Source of the DNA: Streptomyces sp. NBC_01276 | Lineage (GTDB): Bacteria > Actinomycetota > Actinomycetes > Streptomycetales > Streptomycetaceae | Direction: 5' to 3' | Length of the DNA stretch: 64,000 nt | Assembly (NCBI RefSeq): GCF_041435355.1 | Contig: NZ_CP108442.1 | Coordinates: forward strand, 6,756,501 to 6,820,500 | Shown: one piece after another, positions 34,377 through 42,486 of the stretch | Numbering within the stretch: position 1 is the stretch's first letter | Layout: every line of letters begins with the position of its first letter | The notes under the pieces: model-generated | What the model was told of the DNA's origin: nothing | The model's input: only the letters and a program-made list of their open reading frames with translations | Databases searched by the model: none | Translations under genes and position numbers: made by a program

Positions 34377-35105
34377 CTACGCGGGCTGCGTGGCCGCCGC
34401 GATGCGCTCGTTGCGCAGGGCCTCGTACCAGCGGTCGTCCAGGGGCGGCAGCGCGTTCACGTCGAGGGCCAGCTTCAGCAGCAGGTCGGCGATCAGCGGG
34501 TTGCGGGCCATCACGGGGCCGTGCATGTACGTGCCGAAGACGGTGTCGCTGTACGCGCCCTCGGTGCCGTCGCCGGTGCCGTTGCCGCGGCCCAGCCGGG
34601 TCCGGGCGAAGGGCTTGGCGGTCGGACCCAGGTGCGTGACGCCCTGGTGGTTCTCGAAGCCCGTCAGCGGCGGCAGGTTCAGGCGCGGGTCGATGTCCGC
34701 CAGCACGTCGCCGACGCACCGCTCGCCCTCGCCGCGCACGGTCACGACGTCCAGCAGGCCCAGCCCCTCCTGGCGCTGGCCCATGTCGTTGACGAACTCC
34801 TTGCCGAGGATCTGGTACCCGGCGCACACCGAGAAGACGATCGCCCCGTTCGAGACGGCGCGCTCCAGGCCGCCGTCGCGCAGCAGCCGCTCCGCGGCCA
34901 GCCGCTGCGGCCGGTCCTCGCCGCCGCCGATCAGGTAGATGTCGCCCGAGGTGGGGATGGGCTGGTCGCTGCGCACGTCCACGCGCTGCACGTCCAGGCC
35001 GCGCTGGCGCGCCCGGCGCTCCACCACGAGGGCGTTGCCCTGGTCTCCGTACGTGCTGAGCAGGTCCGGGTAGACCCACACCAGACGCAGGCTGTTGTCG
35101 CTCAT
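34377..35105 (-). CDS. gatD: Lipid II isoglutaminyl synthase, glutaminase subunit GatD
   Basis: A 242-residue class I glutamine amidotransferase of the CobB/CobQ type. The nucleophile Cys is in FSVCAGYQ and the His in YMHGPV; the start LVWVYPDLLSTYGDQGN is typical for GatD. With MurT it amidates the alpha-carboxyl of D-Glu in lipid II. It follows murT by 30 nt. Length and gene pairing are as in other actinobacteria. Confidence 0.94.
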   Translation of the reverse strand: MSDNSLRLVWVYPDLLSTYGDQGNALVVERRARQRGLDVQRVDVRSDQPIPTSGDIYLIGGGEDRPQRLAAERLLRDGGLERAVSNGAIVFSVCAGYQILGKEFVNDMGQRQEGLGLLDVVTVRGEGERCVGDVLADIDPRLNLPPLTGFENHQGVTHLGPTAKPFARTRLGRGNGTGDGTEGAYSDTVFGTYMHGPVMARNPLIADLLLKLALDVNALPPLDDRWYEALRNERIAAATQPA

Positions 35106-35135
35106 GCTCTTGTCCTCTGCGGTTCTGACGGGGTG

Positions 35136-36374
35136 CTAGTTGCCGACGCGGCGGCGCACGTCCTGGAAGGCGGTGTAGTTGGCGATCAGCTCGATCTGAC
35201 CGGGCGGCGCCAGCTGCACGGCCTCGTCGATGGTCTCGCAGACCCGGAAGTCCAGACCGGCCACTTCCAGGCGGACCGCGAGGTCCAGCTTGCGGTCGCC
35301 GATCACGAAGATCGGGTGGCCGGCGAGGCGCGGGTAGTCCACGTCCCACAGCCAGGACGTGTCCGTGCCGTCGGCGCCGCGCGCGTTCACCGAAAGGATC
35401 ACCGGCGTGGGCGGCGGGTCGATCAGCGAAAACGTTTCGAGCCAGCCCGCCGGGTTCTTCGCGAGCAGCAGCCGCAGCTCACGGCCCATGAAGTTCACCA
35501 CGTCGTAGCGGCCGGCCACGGCCTGGACCTGGTACATGCGCTCCAGCGCGACCTGCGGGGGCACGCCGAACACGGCGGCCACGGCGGCCGAGGTGGCGGC
35601 GTTGGCCTTGTTCGCGCGGCCCGGCAGCTGGAGGTGGATCGGCCATGCGCTGCCGTGCGGGTCGAGCACGTGGTCGCCGGAGAGCACCCAGCTCGGGGTG
35701 GGGCGGCGGAAGCCGCACTCCCCGCAGAACCAGTCGTCGCCCGGTCGCTGCATGACGCCGCCGCAGGAGGGGCACGACCAGGCGTCGTCCTTCCACTCCT
35801 GGCCGGCCGCCACCCACACCACGTTCTGCGAGGACGACGCCGACCACACGATCAGCGGGTCGTCGCAGTTCGCCACGATCACGGCCTTGGAGCCCTGGAG
35901 GCCCTCGCGCCACTTCTCGGCGAGCATGCGGGTCTCGGCCGCGCGGTCCAGCTGGTCGCGGGAGAGGTTCAGCAGGGCGATCACCTTGGGGGTGACGTCC
36001 CGGGCCACCCCGGCCAGGTACTTCTCGTCGACCTCGATGACGCCGTACTTGGCGTCCGAGCCGCCGGCCAGGGCGGAGGTGATGCCCGCCGGCATGTTGG
36101 CGCCCAGCGCGTTCGAGACGACCGGACCGCTGGCCCGCAGGGCCTCCGCGATCAGGCGGGTCGTCGTGGTCTTGCCGTTCGTCGCGGAGACGAGGACGAC
36201 ATCGAGATGCTGCGCCAGCGCGCCGAGAAGATCGGGGTCCAGCCTGAGTGCGACCTTGCCACCGATCACCGATCCGCTTCCGCGTCCCGCGGCCCGCGAC
36301 ACCGCCGCCGCGGCCTTGCCCGCCGTCACGGCCAGCTTGGCCCGCGGCGAAAGCGGCTCCGTGTTGCCTGCCAT
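35136..36374 (-). CDS. murT: Lipid II isoglutaminyl synthase, MurT subunit
   Basis: A 412-residue Mur-ligase-like protein. The ATP loop is VSATNGKTTTTRL (about residues 61-73), the central domain has VIEVDEKYL and NLSRDQLDR, and an inserted zinc ribbon has four Cys (CPSCGG and CGECG, about residues 200-220). The C-terminal DUF1727 domain carries GADGTDTSWLWDV with the Asp of the amidation triad. It activates D-Glu and receives ammonia from GatD. The ATG at 36374 fits the family. It is divergent from def. Confidence 0.94.
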   Translation of the reverse strand: MAGNTEPLSPRAKLAVTAGKAAAAVSRAAGRGSGSVIGGKVALRLDPDLLGALAQHLDVVLVSATNGKTTTTRLIAEALRASGPVVSNALGANMPAGITSALAGGSDAKYGVIEVDEKYLAGVARDVTPKVIALLNLSRDQLDRAAETRMLAEKWREGLQGSKAVIVANCDDPLIVWSASSSQNVVWVAAGQEWKDDAWSCPSCGGVMQRPGDDWFCGECGFRRPTPSWVLSGDHVLDPHGSAWPIHLQLPGRANKANAATSAAVAAVFGVPPQVALERMYQVQAVAGRYDVVNFMGRELRLLLAKNPAGWLETFSLIDPPPTPVILSVNARGADGTDTSWLWDVDYPRLAGHPIFVIGDRKLDLAVRLEVAGLDFRVCETIDEAVQLAPPGQIELIANYTAFQDVRRRVGN

Positions 36375-36484
36375 CGTCCCTTGTCCTCCTTGCGTCGGTC
36401 GGCCCCAGCCTATCCAGTACCGGCCGGGGCCTTGACCGCGGCGCCCCAGGGACGCCGCGGATCTCCTCATATATTCGCCCGTCG

Positions 36485-36490
36485 TACCCT
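36485..36490 (+). promoter_or_regulatory. -10 element of def
   Basis: TACCCT lies 7 nt before the def ATG (36498), with no clear Shine-Dalgarno between, so the message may be leaderless. Confidence 0.35.
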
Positions 36491-36497
36491 TACGGCC

Positions 36498-37061
36498 ATG
36501 CGACAGCGCCCCATCCCCGGTACCACCGGACTCGTCCGCACCATGAGCCTGCTGGGTGATCCGGTGCTCCATTCCGCCTGCGCGGAGGTCACCGCCTTCG
36601 GCCCCGAACTCGACCGTCTCATCGAGGACATGTTCGCCACGATGTACGCCGCCGAGGGCGTCGGCCTCGCCGCGAACCAGGTCGGCGTCGGGCAGCGGGT
36701 CTTCGTCTACGACTGCCCCGACGACGATGACGTCCGCCACGTCGGCCACGTCGTCAATCCGCGTCTGGTCCTCGCCGACGGGGACGAGTTCCGCGGCCCG
36801 GAGGGCTGCCTGTCCCTCCCGGGCCTGGAGGCGGGCACCGTCCGCTTCGACCGGGCGGTCGTCGAGGGGGTGACCTCGGACGGTTCCCCGGTGCGGATCG
36901 AGGGCACCGGCTTCTTCGCCCGGTGCCTCCAGCACGAGTGCGACCACCTCGACGGCACCGTGTACGCGGACCGGGTGACCGGGCTGCGCGCCCGCCGGCT
37001 GCGCCGGGCCGTCCGCAAGGCGCCGTGGGGTCCCGCCCGCGACGACAGGGGCCGAAGCTAG
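36498..37061 (+). CDS. def: Peptide deformylase
   Basis: A 187-residue metalloprotease that removes the formyl group from nascent proteins. The three canonical motifs are present: GVGLAANQ (motif 1), EGCLSLPG (motif 2, Cys ligand) and QHECDHLDG (motif 3, HExxH). The ATG at 36498 is the family start. It is convergent with tetR, and the stop codons overlap by 4 nt. Confidence 0.96.
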   Translation: MRQRPIPGTTGLVRTMSLLGDPVLHSACAEVTAFGPELDRLIEDMFATMYAAEGVGLAANQVGVGQRVFVYDCPDDDDVRHVGHVVNPRLVLADGDEFRGPEGCLSLPGLEAGTVRFDRAVVEGVTSDGSPVRIEGTGFFARCLQHECDHLDGTVYADRVTGLRARRLRRAVRKAPWGPARDDRGRS

Positions 37062-37702
37062 AACCCGGGGCCGTCCAGGCGGTTGCCCGCGGTGGCGAGC
37101 CGGCCCCAGAGCAGGTCCGTGAGGCCGGCCACCAGCTCGGCCCGGCCGCAGGGGCGTTCGCCGAGCCACCAGTCCCCGGCCGCGTGCATCATGCCGACGA
37201 TGCCGTGGCCCCAGATCCGGGCCGTGCGTTCGCCGCCCGGTCCGAGGTCGACGCGTTCGCCGATGACCTGCGCCAGCTCCTCGCCGAGCCGGCGCAGCAG
37301 CGGGGCCGAGTGCAGGCCCACGTCGAAGCCGCGCTCGGTGCTCTGCGAGTCCTCGGCCGGGTGCATCAGGAACCGGTACACCTGGGGCCGGGCCTCGATG
37401 GCGGCGAGATAGGTGTCGAGGGTGGCCTCCACCCGGCGGCGCCGCTCGGCGGGCGCGTCGAGGGCGGCCCGCAGCGAGTCCAGCAGGGCGTCGGTGTGCC
37501 GGACCGCGAGGGCCTGGTAGAGCCCCGCCTTGTCGCCGAAGTGCCGGTAGAGGATGGGCTTCGTGATGCCCGCCTCGGCGGCGATGGCGTTCATCGAGGC
37601 CTTGGGGCCGTCCCGCAGCACGACGCGGTCCGCCGCCTCCAGAAGCTCCCGCCGACGGCGTTCGGCCGCTCCCGGCTCACCGGCCTGCGCAGTGGTGTGC
37701 AT
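37058..37702 (-). CDS. TetR-family regulator
   Basis: A 214-residue TetR protein. The N-terminal HTH (about residues 14-60) reads RRRELLEAADRVVLRDG then AIAAEAGITKPILYRHFGDK. The ligand domain (65-210) is like those of fatty-acid-related regulators (RPQVYRFLMHPAED; GMMHAAGDWWLGERP). It is divergent from an acyl-CoA dehydrogenase gene, with two palindromes in between, so it probably represses itself and that gene and responds to an acyl-CoA. The ATG at 37702 begins the compact N-terminus. Confidence 0.92.
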   Translation of the reverse strand: MHTTAQAGEPGAAERRRRELLEAADRVVLRDGPKASMNAIAAEAGITKPILYRHFGDKAGLYQALAVRHTDALLDSLRAALDAPAERRRRVEATLDTYLAAIEARPQVYRFLMHPAEDSQSTERGFDVGLHSAPLLRRLGEELAQVIGERVDLGPGGERTARIWGHGIVGMMHAAGDWWLGERPCGRAELVAGLTDLLWGRLATAGNRLDGPGF

Positions 37703-37790
37703 GACGTGTTTCTCTCCCCGCCCTTGCGATGGTGCGTGACGCCCACGCAACGTAACACCCCGCACACCCTCGCGATCGAATCGGCGTCGC

Positions 37791-37820
37791 TTGACAGTGC
37801 TTACCGGCCGGTAACAGACT
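37791..37820 (+). promoter_or_regulatory. Promoter with embedded 14-bp operator palindrome (acyl-CoA dehydrogenase)
   Basis: TTGACA (37791-37796) is a consensus -35. CAGACT (37815-37820) is a possible -10, 18 nt away. Between them lies TTACCGGCCGGTAA (37801-37814), a perfect palindrome and a good TetR operator that would block RNA polymerase. Confidence 0.6.
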
Positions 37821-37835
37821 GTGGCCATTGTTCAG

Positions 37836-37850
37836 GTTACCCGCAGTAAC
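37836..37850. promoter_or_regulatory. Second TetR operator-like inverted repeat
   Basis: GTTAC-N5-GTAAC, 21 nt downstream of the first palindrome and sharing its TTAC/GTAA ends. It lies in the leader of the acyl-CoA dehydrogenase gene. Confidence 0.5.
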
Positions 37851-37898
37851 TCGCGGACGTGGGTCTGCCGGTGGCGGTGTGAGACAGCTGGAGGGGAC

Positions 37899-39128
37899 AT
37901 GGCGGAGTTCACCATGGAGCTCAACGAGGACCAGAAGCAGGTCCGCGACTGGATCCACGGTTTCGCCGCGGACGTGATCAGGCCCGCGGCCGCGGAATGG
38001 GACGAGCGCGAAGAGACCCCGTGGCCCGTCATCCAGGAGGCCGCCAAGGTCGGCATCTACTCCCTGGACTTCTACGCCCAGCAGTTCTTCGACCCCACCG
38101 GCCTCGGCGTCCCGATGGCCATGGAGGAGCTCTTCTGGGGCGACGCGGGCATCGCCCTGTCGATCGTGGGCACCGGACTCGCGGCCATCGGCGTCGTCGC
38201 CAACGGCACCGAGGAGCAGATCGGCACCTGGATCCCGCAGATGTACGGCACCCCGGACGACGTGAAGGTCGCCGCCTTCTGCTCCTCCGAGCCGGACGCC
38301 GGATCCGACGTCGGCGCGATGCGCACCCGGGCCGTGTACGACCAGGCCAAGGACGAGTGGGTGCTCAACGGCACCAAGACCTGGGCGACCAACGGCGGCA
38401 TAGCCAACGTCCACATCGTCGTCGCCGTGGTCGACCCCGAGCTCGGTACCAAGGGGCACGCCTCCTTCATCGTGCCGCCGGGCACGCCCGGCCTCTCGCA
38501 GGGCCAGAAGTTCAAGAAGCACGGCATCCGCGCCTCGCACACCGCGGAAGTGGTCCTGGAGGACGTACGGGTGCCCGGGTCCTGCCTGCTCGGTGGCAAG
38601 GAGAAGCTCGACGAGCGCCTGGCGCGGGCCCGTGAGCGGGCGGCGGCCGGCGGCGGCGAGCGGGTGAAGAACGCCGCGATGGCCACCTTCGAGGCCTCCC
38701 GGCCCGCGGTCGGGGCGATGGCGGTCGGCACGGCCCGCGCCGCGTACGAGGTCGCCCTCGACTACGCGAAGACCCGCACCCAGTTCGGCCGCCCGATCAT
38801 CGACAACCAGGGCGTGGCCTTCCAGCTCGCGGACATGCGCACGCAGATCGACGCGGCCCGGCTGCTGGTGTGGCGCGCTTCGTGGATGGCGGTCGCCGGC
38901 AGGCCCTTCACCGCGGCGGAGGGCTCGATGTCGAAGCTGTACGCGAGCGAGGTGGCCAAGAAGGTCACCGAGCAGGCGGTGCAGATCCTCGGCGGCAACG
39001 GATTCACCCGGGAGTACCCGGTGGAGCGGATGCACCGCGACGCGGCCATCTACACGATCTTCGAAGGGACGAGCGAGATCCAGCGCCTGGTGATCGCGCG
39101 GACGCTCTCCGGCATGCCGATCCGCTAG
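37899..39128 (+). CDS. Acyl-CoA dehydrogenase
   Basis: A 409-residue FAD enzyme that oxidises acyl-CoA in beta-oxidation or branched-chain catabolism. Features: N-terminal helical domain (residues 1-125), FAD-binding AAFCSSEPDAGSDVGAM (about 125-141), ATNGGIANV, the C-terminal FAD motif QILGGNGFTREYPVERMHRDA and the catalytic Glu in IFEGTSEIQRLVIAR. A short Arg/Ala-rich insertion (about residues 240-262) precedes the C-terminal domain. The ATG at 37899 with GAGGGG upstream is preferred over the earlier in-frame ATG inside the promoter region. Control by the divergent TetR is likely. Confidence 0.95.
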   Translation: MAEFTMELNEDQKQVRDWIHGFAADVIRPAAAEWDEREETPWPVIQEAAKVGIYSLDFYAQQFFDPTGLGVPMAMEELFWGDAGIALSIVGTGLAAIGVVANGTEEQIGTWIPQMYGTPDDVKVAAFCSSEPDAGSDVGAMRTRAVYDQAKDEWVLNGTKTWATNGGIANVHIVVAVVDPELGTKGHASFIVPPGTPGLSQGQKFKKHGIRASHTAEVVLEDVRVPGSCLLGGKEKLDERLARARERAAAGGGERVKNAAMATFEASRPAVGAMAVGTARAAYEVALDYAKTRTQFGRPIIDNQGVAFQLADMRTQIDAARLLVWRASWMAVAGRPFTAAEGSMSKLYASEVAKKVTEQAVQILGGNGFTREYPVERMHRDAAIYTIFEGTSEIQRLVIARTLSGMPIR

Positions 39129-39223
39129 CCGCGGCGGTACGGGGGCGGGGCCGGTGGCCCCGGGCCCTGCGCCGCCGTGGGGCCGCCCGGGGCCGCAGGG
39201 CGGCACCCGTGCGCCCGCGCCGC

Positions 39224-39347
39224 GATGGCGTACGGGCCCCCGTGGGCGCCCCCGCCGCGGGGTGGCGTGCGGGCCGTGGGGCCACCCCGCCGCGGCGGGG
39301 TGGCGTGCGGGCTGTGGAACCGGGCCGGTCGTCGGGTGGCGTGCGGA
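39224..39347. repeat. Four degenerate direct repeats between convergent genes
   Basis: Copies of GGTGGCGTGCGGG (first one GATGGCGTACGGG) start at 39224, 39261, 39299 and 39335, a regular spacing of 36-38 nt. They lie in the non-coding interval between the dehydrogenase and the SRPBCC gene. Confidence 0.8.
39281..39304. terminator. 24-bp perfect palindrome between convergent genes
   Basis: GCCACCCCGCCG is followed directly by its reverse complement. It lies within the repeat array, downstream of the dehydrogenase (plus) and the SRPBCC gene (minus), and is a likely bidirectional terminator. Confidence 0.55.
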
Positions 39348-39385
39348 CCCTGGGCCCCCGGGGCCGTCGCGCCCCGGGCGGGGGC

Positions 39386-39808
39386 TCAGCCGCGCAGGAG
39401 GCGGGTGAGGGCGCGGGCGAACAGGGCGTGGCCGACGCGGGCCGTCAGGGGGTCCAGGAGCCGGGGCAGGCCCCGTACCCGGACCTCCTCCCGCCAGAGG
39501 ACCTCGGAGCCCCCGCCGGGGCCCGGACGGACCTCGATCTCGGCCCAGCCCGTCACCGCCCGGCCGCGCTTTTCGAGCCGGACCAGCCGGGGCGGCTCCC
39601 AGCGCACGACCTCCATCGGGTCGTCGAAGGTGATTCCGGCCACTCCGGTACGGGCCGTGAAGCGGGTTCCGGCACGCGTCGGCGGCGGGGTCACGATGAT
39701 CGTGCGGGTCAGCGGGACCTGCGCGCCGTGGCGTTCCCAGTCCGTCACCCGCCTCCAGGCGTCGGCCGGCGCGAGCGGGCTGCGGCGAATGATCCGGATG
39801 ACGGGCAT
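39386..39808 (-). CDS. SRPBCC-family (START-like) protein
   Basis: A 140-residue polyketide-cyclase/START-fold protein. The beginning PVIRIIRRSPLAPADAWRRVTDWERHG is the usual first strand and helix of SRPBCC domains; alternating strands follow (FTARTGVAGITFDDPMEVV, RLVRLEKRGRAVTG), and the long C-terminal helix is HALFARALTRLLRG. It probably binds a hydrophobic ligand; the substrate is unknown. ATG at 39808; the upstream in-frame sequence runs into the next promoter. Confidence 0.82.
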   Translation of the reverse strand: MPVIRIIRRSPLAPADAWRRVTDWERHGAQVPLTRTIIVTPPPTRAGTRFTARTGVAGITFDDPMEVVRWEPPRLVRLEKRGRAVTGWAEIEVRPGPGGGSEVLWREEVRVRGLPRLLDPLTARVGHALFARALTRLLRG

Positions 39809-39963
39809 GAGCGCATGGTAAGCGGGCATACACACCCTGAACTGGACCTCGAATATGGGTTCCGTCCGGGGGCGGCGATCAGTAATACTCACCGCCACCG
39901 TGGATCGCGGATTCGACCGGGTGACCACCGGCCCTCCCGCCCCACACTGCGAGGAGGTGCGCC

Positions 39964-40149
39964 ATGTGCTCCCACCAGCCCCCCTGCCCGCCCGCCGACA
40001 GCGCCGACCACGAGGCCGCGCGCGTCGTGGCCTCCCATCCCGAACAGGGCTGGAGCCTGCTCTGCAACGGCGTGGTGGTGTTCGACGACACCGGTGAACT
40101 GCTCCCCGAAGGCCGGACGGTGGAACCCCGTCGGCCGGCCCTGGTCTGA
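39964..40149 (+). CDS. DUF5999 family protein
   Basis: A 61-residue protein that begins MCSHQPPCPPADSADHEAA and continues HPEQGWSLLCNGVVVFDDTG and ELLPEGR, the pattern of the DUF5999 family found widely in Streptomyces. Three Cys and two His (CSHQPPC, then LLCNG) may bind metal. The ATG at 39964 has GAGGAGG upstream (39951-39957). A 30-codon microORF with its own Shine-Dalgarno follows after 13 nt. Confidence 0.88.
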   Translation: MCSHQPPCPPADSADHEAARVVASHPEQGWSLLCNGVVVFDDTGELLPEGRTVEPRRPALV

Positions 40150-40162
40150 GCGAGGAGGCAGC

Positions 40163-40255
40163 ATGCGCCAGCAGCTGATCCGCAAGCCCGTCCCCAAGCC
40201 CGCCCCCCGAGACCTGGACCTGCGCACACCGTCGGGCAGACCCCTCCCGTACTGA
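40163..40255 (+). CDS. MicroORF, 30 residues, downstream of DUF5999
   Basis: Encodes the basic Pro-rich peptide starting MRQQLIRKPVPKPAPRDLDL and ending in PSGRPLPY. A strong GAGGAGG Shine-Dalgarno ends 5 nt before the ATG at 40163. The stop is 18 nt before a perfect terminator stem. Third-position G/C is high, as in real genes. The function is unknown; it could be a leader or a small protein working with the DUF5999 product. Confidence 0.5.
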   Translation: MRQQLIRKPVPKPAPRDLDLRTPSGRPLPY

Positions 40256-40273
40256 CGGGAGCCCCGGCATTAC

Positions 40274-40308
40274 GGCGTCCACCGGAAGGCGATCAGCCGG
40301 TGGACGCC
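40274..40308. terminator. Bidirectional terminator, 12-bp perfect stem
   Basis: GGCGTCCACCGG (40274-40285) and CCGGTGGACGCC (40297-40308) pair perfectly with an 11-nt loop. The stem overlaps the last codons and stop of the regulator gene at 40293, so it serves both convergent transcripts. Confidence 0.7.
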
Positions 40309-42389
40309 TCAGTACCGCCCAGGAACGCGGTCTCGTACGCCGCGTCGCCGATCGCCGCCCTCGCCTGCCGTTCGCCCTGGTCCCGCAGGGCGGTCAACGA
40401 GGGCGAGCCCATCTGCGGCCGGCCGACCGTGCGCCACCAGGCGTGCCCGGTGCCGAGCAGCCGCGCGGCCAGCTCCCCGTCGCCCAGGGCCGCCACCGCG
40501 GCCGCGAGCACGTCCAGGCCCAGCGCGATGCCGAAGCGGTCGCCCAGCAGCCGCTTCCCCGAAAGCATCGCCCGCACGTGGCGGGCCGCCTCCCCGTGCT
40601 GGCCGAGCCCCAGCGCCGCGACGGCCAGGATGTAGTCCGCGTACGCCCGCAGCCAGCGCTCTCCCAGCTCCGCACAGGACTCCCGCAGCCCCCGGGCCTC
40701 CTCGGAGGCCTCCTCGTAGCGCCCGAGGTCGCACAGGGCGTATCCGGTGGCCAGCCGGCACAGCAGCCAGCCCGTGCCGCTGGTGCGGCCGCCGTGGCCC
40801 GCCCTCGCCCGGGGTCCGGCCAGCGCGATCGCCGTCGTCGGGTCGCCCGGCATCAGGACCGAAACGGCCCGCAGGTAGGCGGCGCGCAGCTCCGGCTCGG
40901 GGTCGCCGAGCGGGGCGGCGGCGCGGGCACACCGCAGGCCGGTCTCCAGGGCCGGGTCCATGTCGCCCTGGAGCAGCATCGTCAGGCCGAGGGCCCACAG
41001 CCCCTGGGCCCGGGCGGCGCCCCCGGGCGGGGCCTCGTCCAGGGCCCGTTCCAGGAAGCGGCGGCCCTCGTGGACGTGCCCGCAGGCGAACCAGAAGAAC
41101 CACAGGGCGCCGGCCATCTCCAGGGCCGCGGCCGGGTCGGCGGCGAGCAGGTGCTCCAGGGCGGTGCGCAGCTGCGCGTGCTCGGCGGTCATCCTGCGGT
41201 ACCAGTCCACCTGGCCGGGCCCCATCCAGCCCTCGTCGGCGGCCTGCGACAGCGCGGCGTACCAGTGGGCGTGCCGGTCGGCGACGGACCGTACCTCGCC
41301 CAGCTCCGCCAGCCAGTCGCGGCCGAACTCGCGGATGGTGTCCAGCATCAGGTAGCGGGCGCCCGCCCCCCTCTCCTGGGAGCGGCGTACGACGGACTTG
41401 GAGACCAGCCCCTCCAGCACCCGTTCCACCCGGCTCGGGGCCAGCGGCCCGCCGGAGCACACGGCCCGGGCGGCGGCCACGTCGAAGTCGCCGGTGAACA
41501 CCGACAGCCGGGACCACAGCAGCCGCTCCACGGGCTCGCACAGCTCGTGGCTCCACCCGATGGCGGTGCGCATGGTCTGGTGCCGGGGCAGGTGCGCGGC
41601 CCGGGTGTCGGCGAGCACCTCGAAGCGGGCGCCCAGGCGCTGCGCCATCTGCTCCAGCGTCCACAACCGCAGCCGGGCGCACGCCAGTTCCAGGGCGAGC
41701 GGGATGCCGTCCAGGCGGCGGCAGACCTCGGCGGCGGTGCGGGTGCGGTCCGGGTCCGCGAAGACGGCGGCGGCGGCCTCCGGGGCGGCGGCCAGGGCGC
41801 GGGCCCGGAAGAGGGTCAGGGCGTCGCTGTCGGGGCCCTCGGAGGGCAGCGGGCGGACCTCGACCACCCGCTCGCCGGGGGAGCCCAGCCGCTCCCGGGA
41901 GGTGGTCAGCACCGTCAGGCCCGGGGCGGACTGCAGGAGTTCGCCCGCCAGGTGCCGCACCTCGGAGACGAGGTGTTCGCAGGTGTCGAGGACGAGGAGG
42001 ATCTCCTTGTCGGCCATCCACGCGCACAGTTCCTCGTCGAGGGGCTGTGCGGAGTGGTCGGCGAGACCGACGGCGTGGGCCACGGTGGTGGTGAGCAGTC
42101 TGGGGTCGCGCAGCGGCGAGAGCTGTACCCACCAGATCCCGTCGCGCCGGGCCGCGGCCCGGCCGACGGCGCGTCGGGCGAGGCGGGACTTGCCCACGCC
42201 GCCGACCCCGGTCAGGGTGACCAGTCTTCGTTCGCCCAACAGGCGCCCGAGCAGGGTGAGTTCACCCTCCCGGCCGACGAAGCTCGCCACGTCCGGCGGC
42301 AGATTTCCCGGCACGGCGCCAGAGTCTGGCGCAGGGCCGACACCCGCGGAGTCTGCCTGATTGTCGTTGACCGAGTACTCACCGAACAC
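40293..42389 (-). CDS. AfsR/LuxR-related STAND ATPase without a visible DNA-binding domain
   Basis: A 698-residue NB-ARC-type protein. NLPPDVASFVGREGEL precedes the NTPase domain; Walker A is LTGVGGVGKSRLARRA (about residues 59-74), Walker B ILLVLDTCEHL, then VLTTSRERLG and the winged helix CRRLDGIPLALELACARL. The C-terminal half (about 350-690) is TPR-like helical repeats. Related regulators carry an N-terminal SARP or a C-terminal LuxR helix-turn-helix; none is visible here at either end, so DNA binding must come from elsewhere or the protein has another output. It lies downstream of the FN3 lipoprotein gene on the same strand. Confidence 0.85.
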   Translation of the reverse strand: MFGEYSVNDNQADSAGVGPAPDSGAVPGNLPPDVASFVGREGELTLLGRLLGERRLVTLTGVGGVGKSRLARRAVGRAAARRDGIWWVQLSPLRDPRLLTTTVAHAVGLADHSAQPLDEELCAWMADKEILLVLDTCEHLVSEVRHLAGELLQSAPGLTVLTTSRERLGSPGERVVEVRPLPSEGPDSDALTLFRARALAAAPEAAAAVFADPDRTRTAAEVCRRLDGIPLALELACARLRLWTLEQMAQRLGARFEVLADTRAAHLPRHQTMRTAIGWSHELCEPVERLLWSRLSVFTGDFDVAAARAVCSGGPLAPSRVERVLEGLVSKSVVRRSQERGAGARYLMLDTIREFGRDWLAELGEVRSVADRHAHWYAALSQAADEGWMGPGQVDWYRRMTAEHAQLRTALEHLLAADPAAALEMAGALWFFWFACGHVHEGRRFLERALDEAPPGGAARAQGLWALGLTMLLQGDMDPALETGLRCARAAAPLGDPEPELRAAYLRAVSVLMPGDPTTAIALAGPRARAGHGGRTSGTGWLLCRLATGYALCDLGRYEEASEEARGLRESCAELGERWLRAYADYILAVAALGLGQHGEAARHVRAMLSGKRLLGDRFGIALGLDVLAAAVAALGDGELAARLLGTGHAWWRTVGRPQMGSPSLTALRDQGERQARAAIGDAAYETAFLGGTEASTG

Positions 42390-42486
42390 GGATGTATTGT
42401 GCGCGATCTTCTTTCACGGCACGGCCGTTCGCTTCGGATCGCCGTGCGCCGTGCGGGTGACGGCGGGCCGGCCGGCGTCGTCCGCC

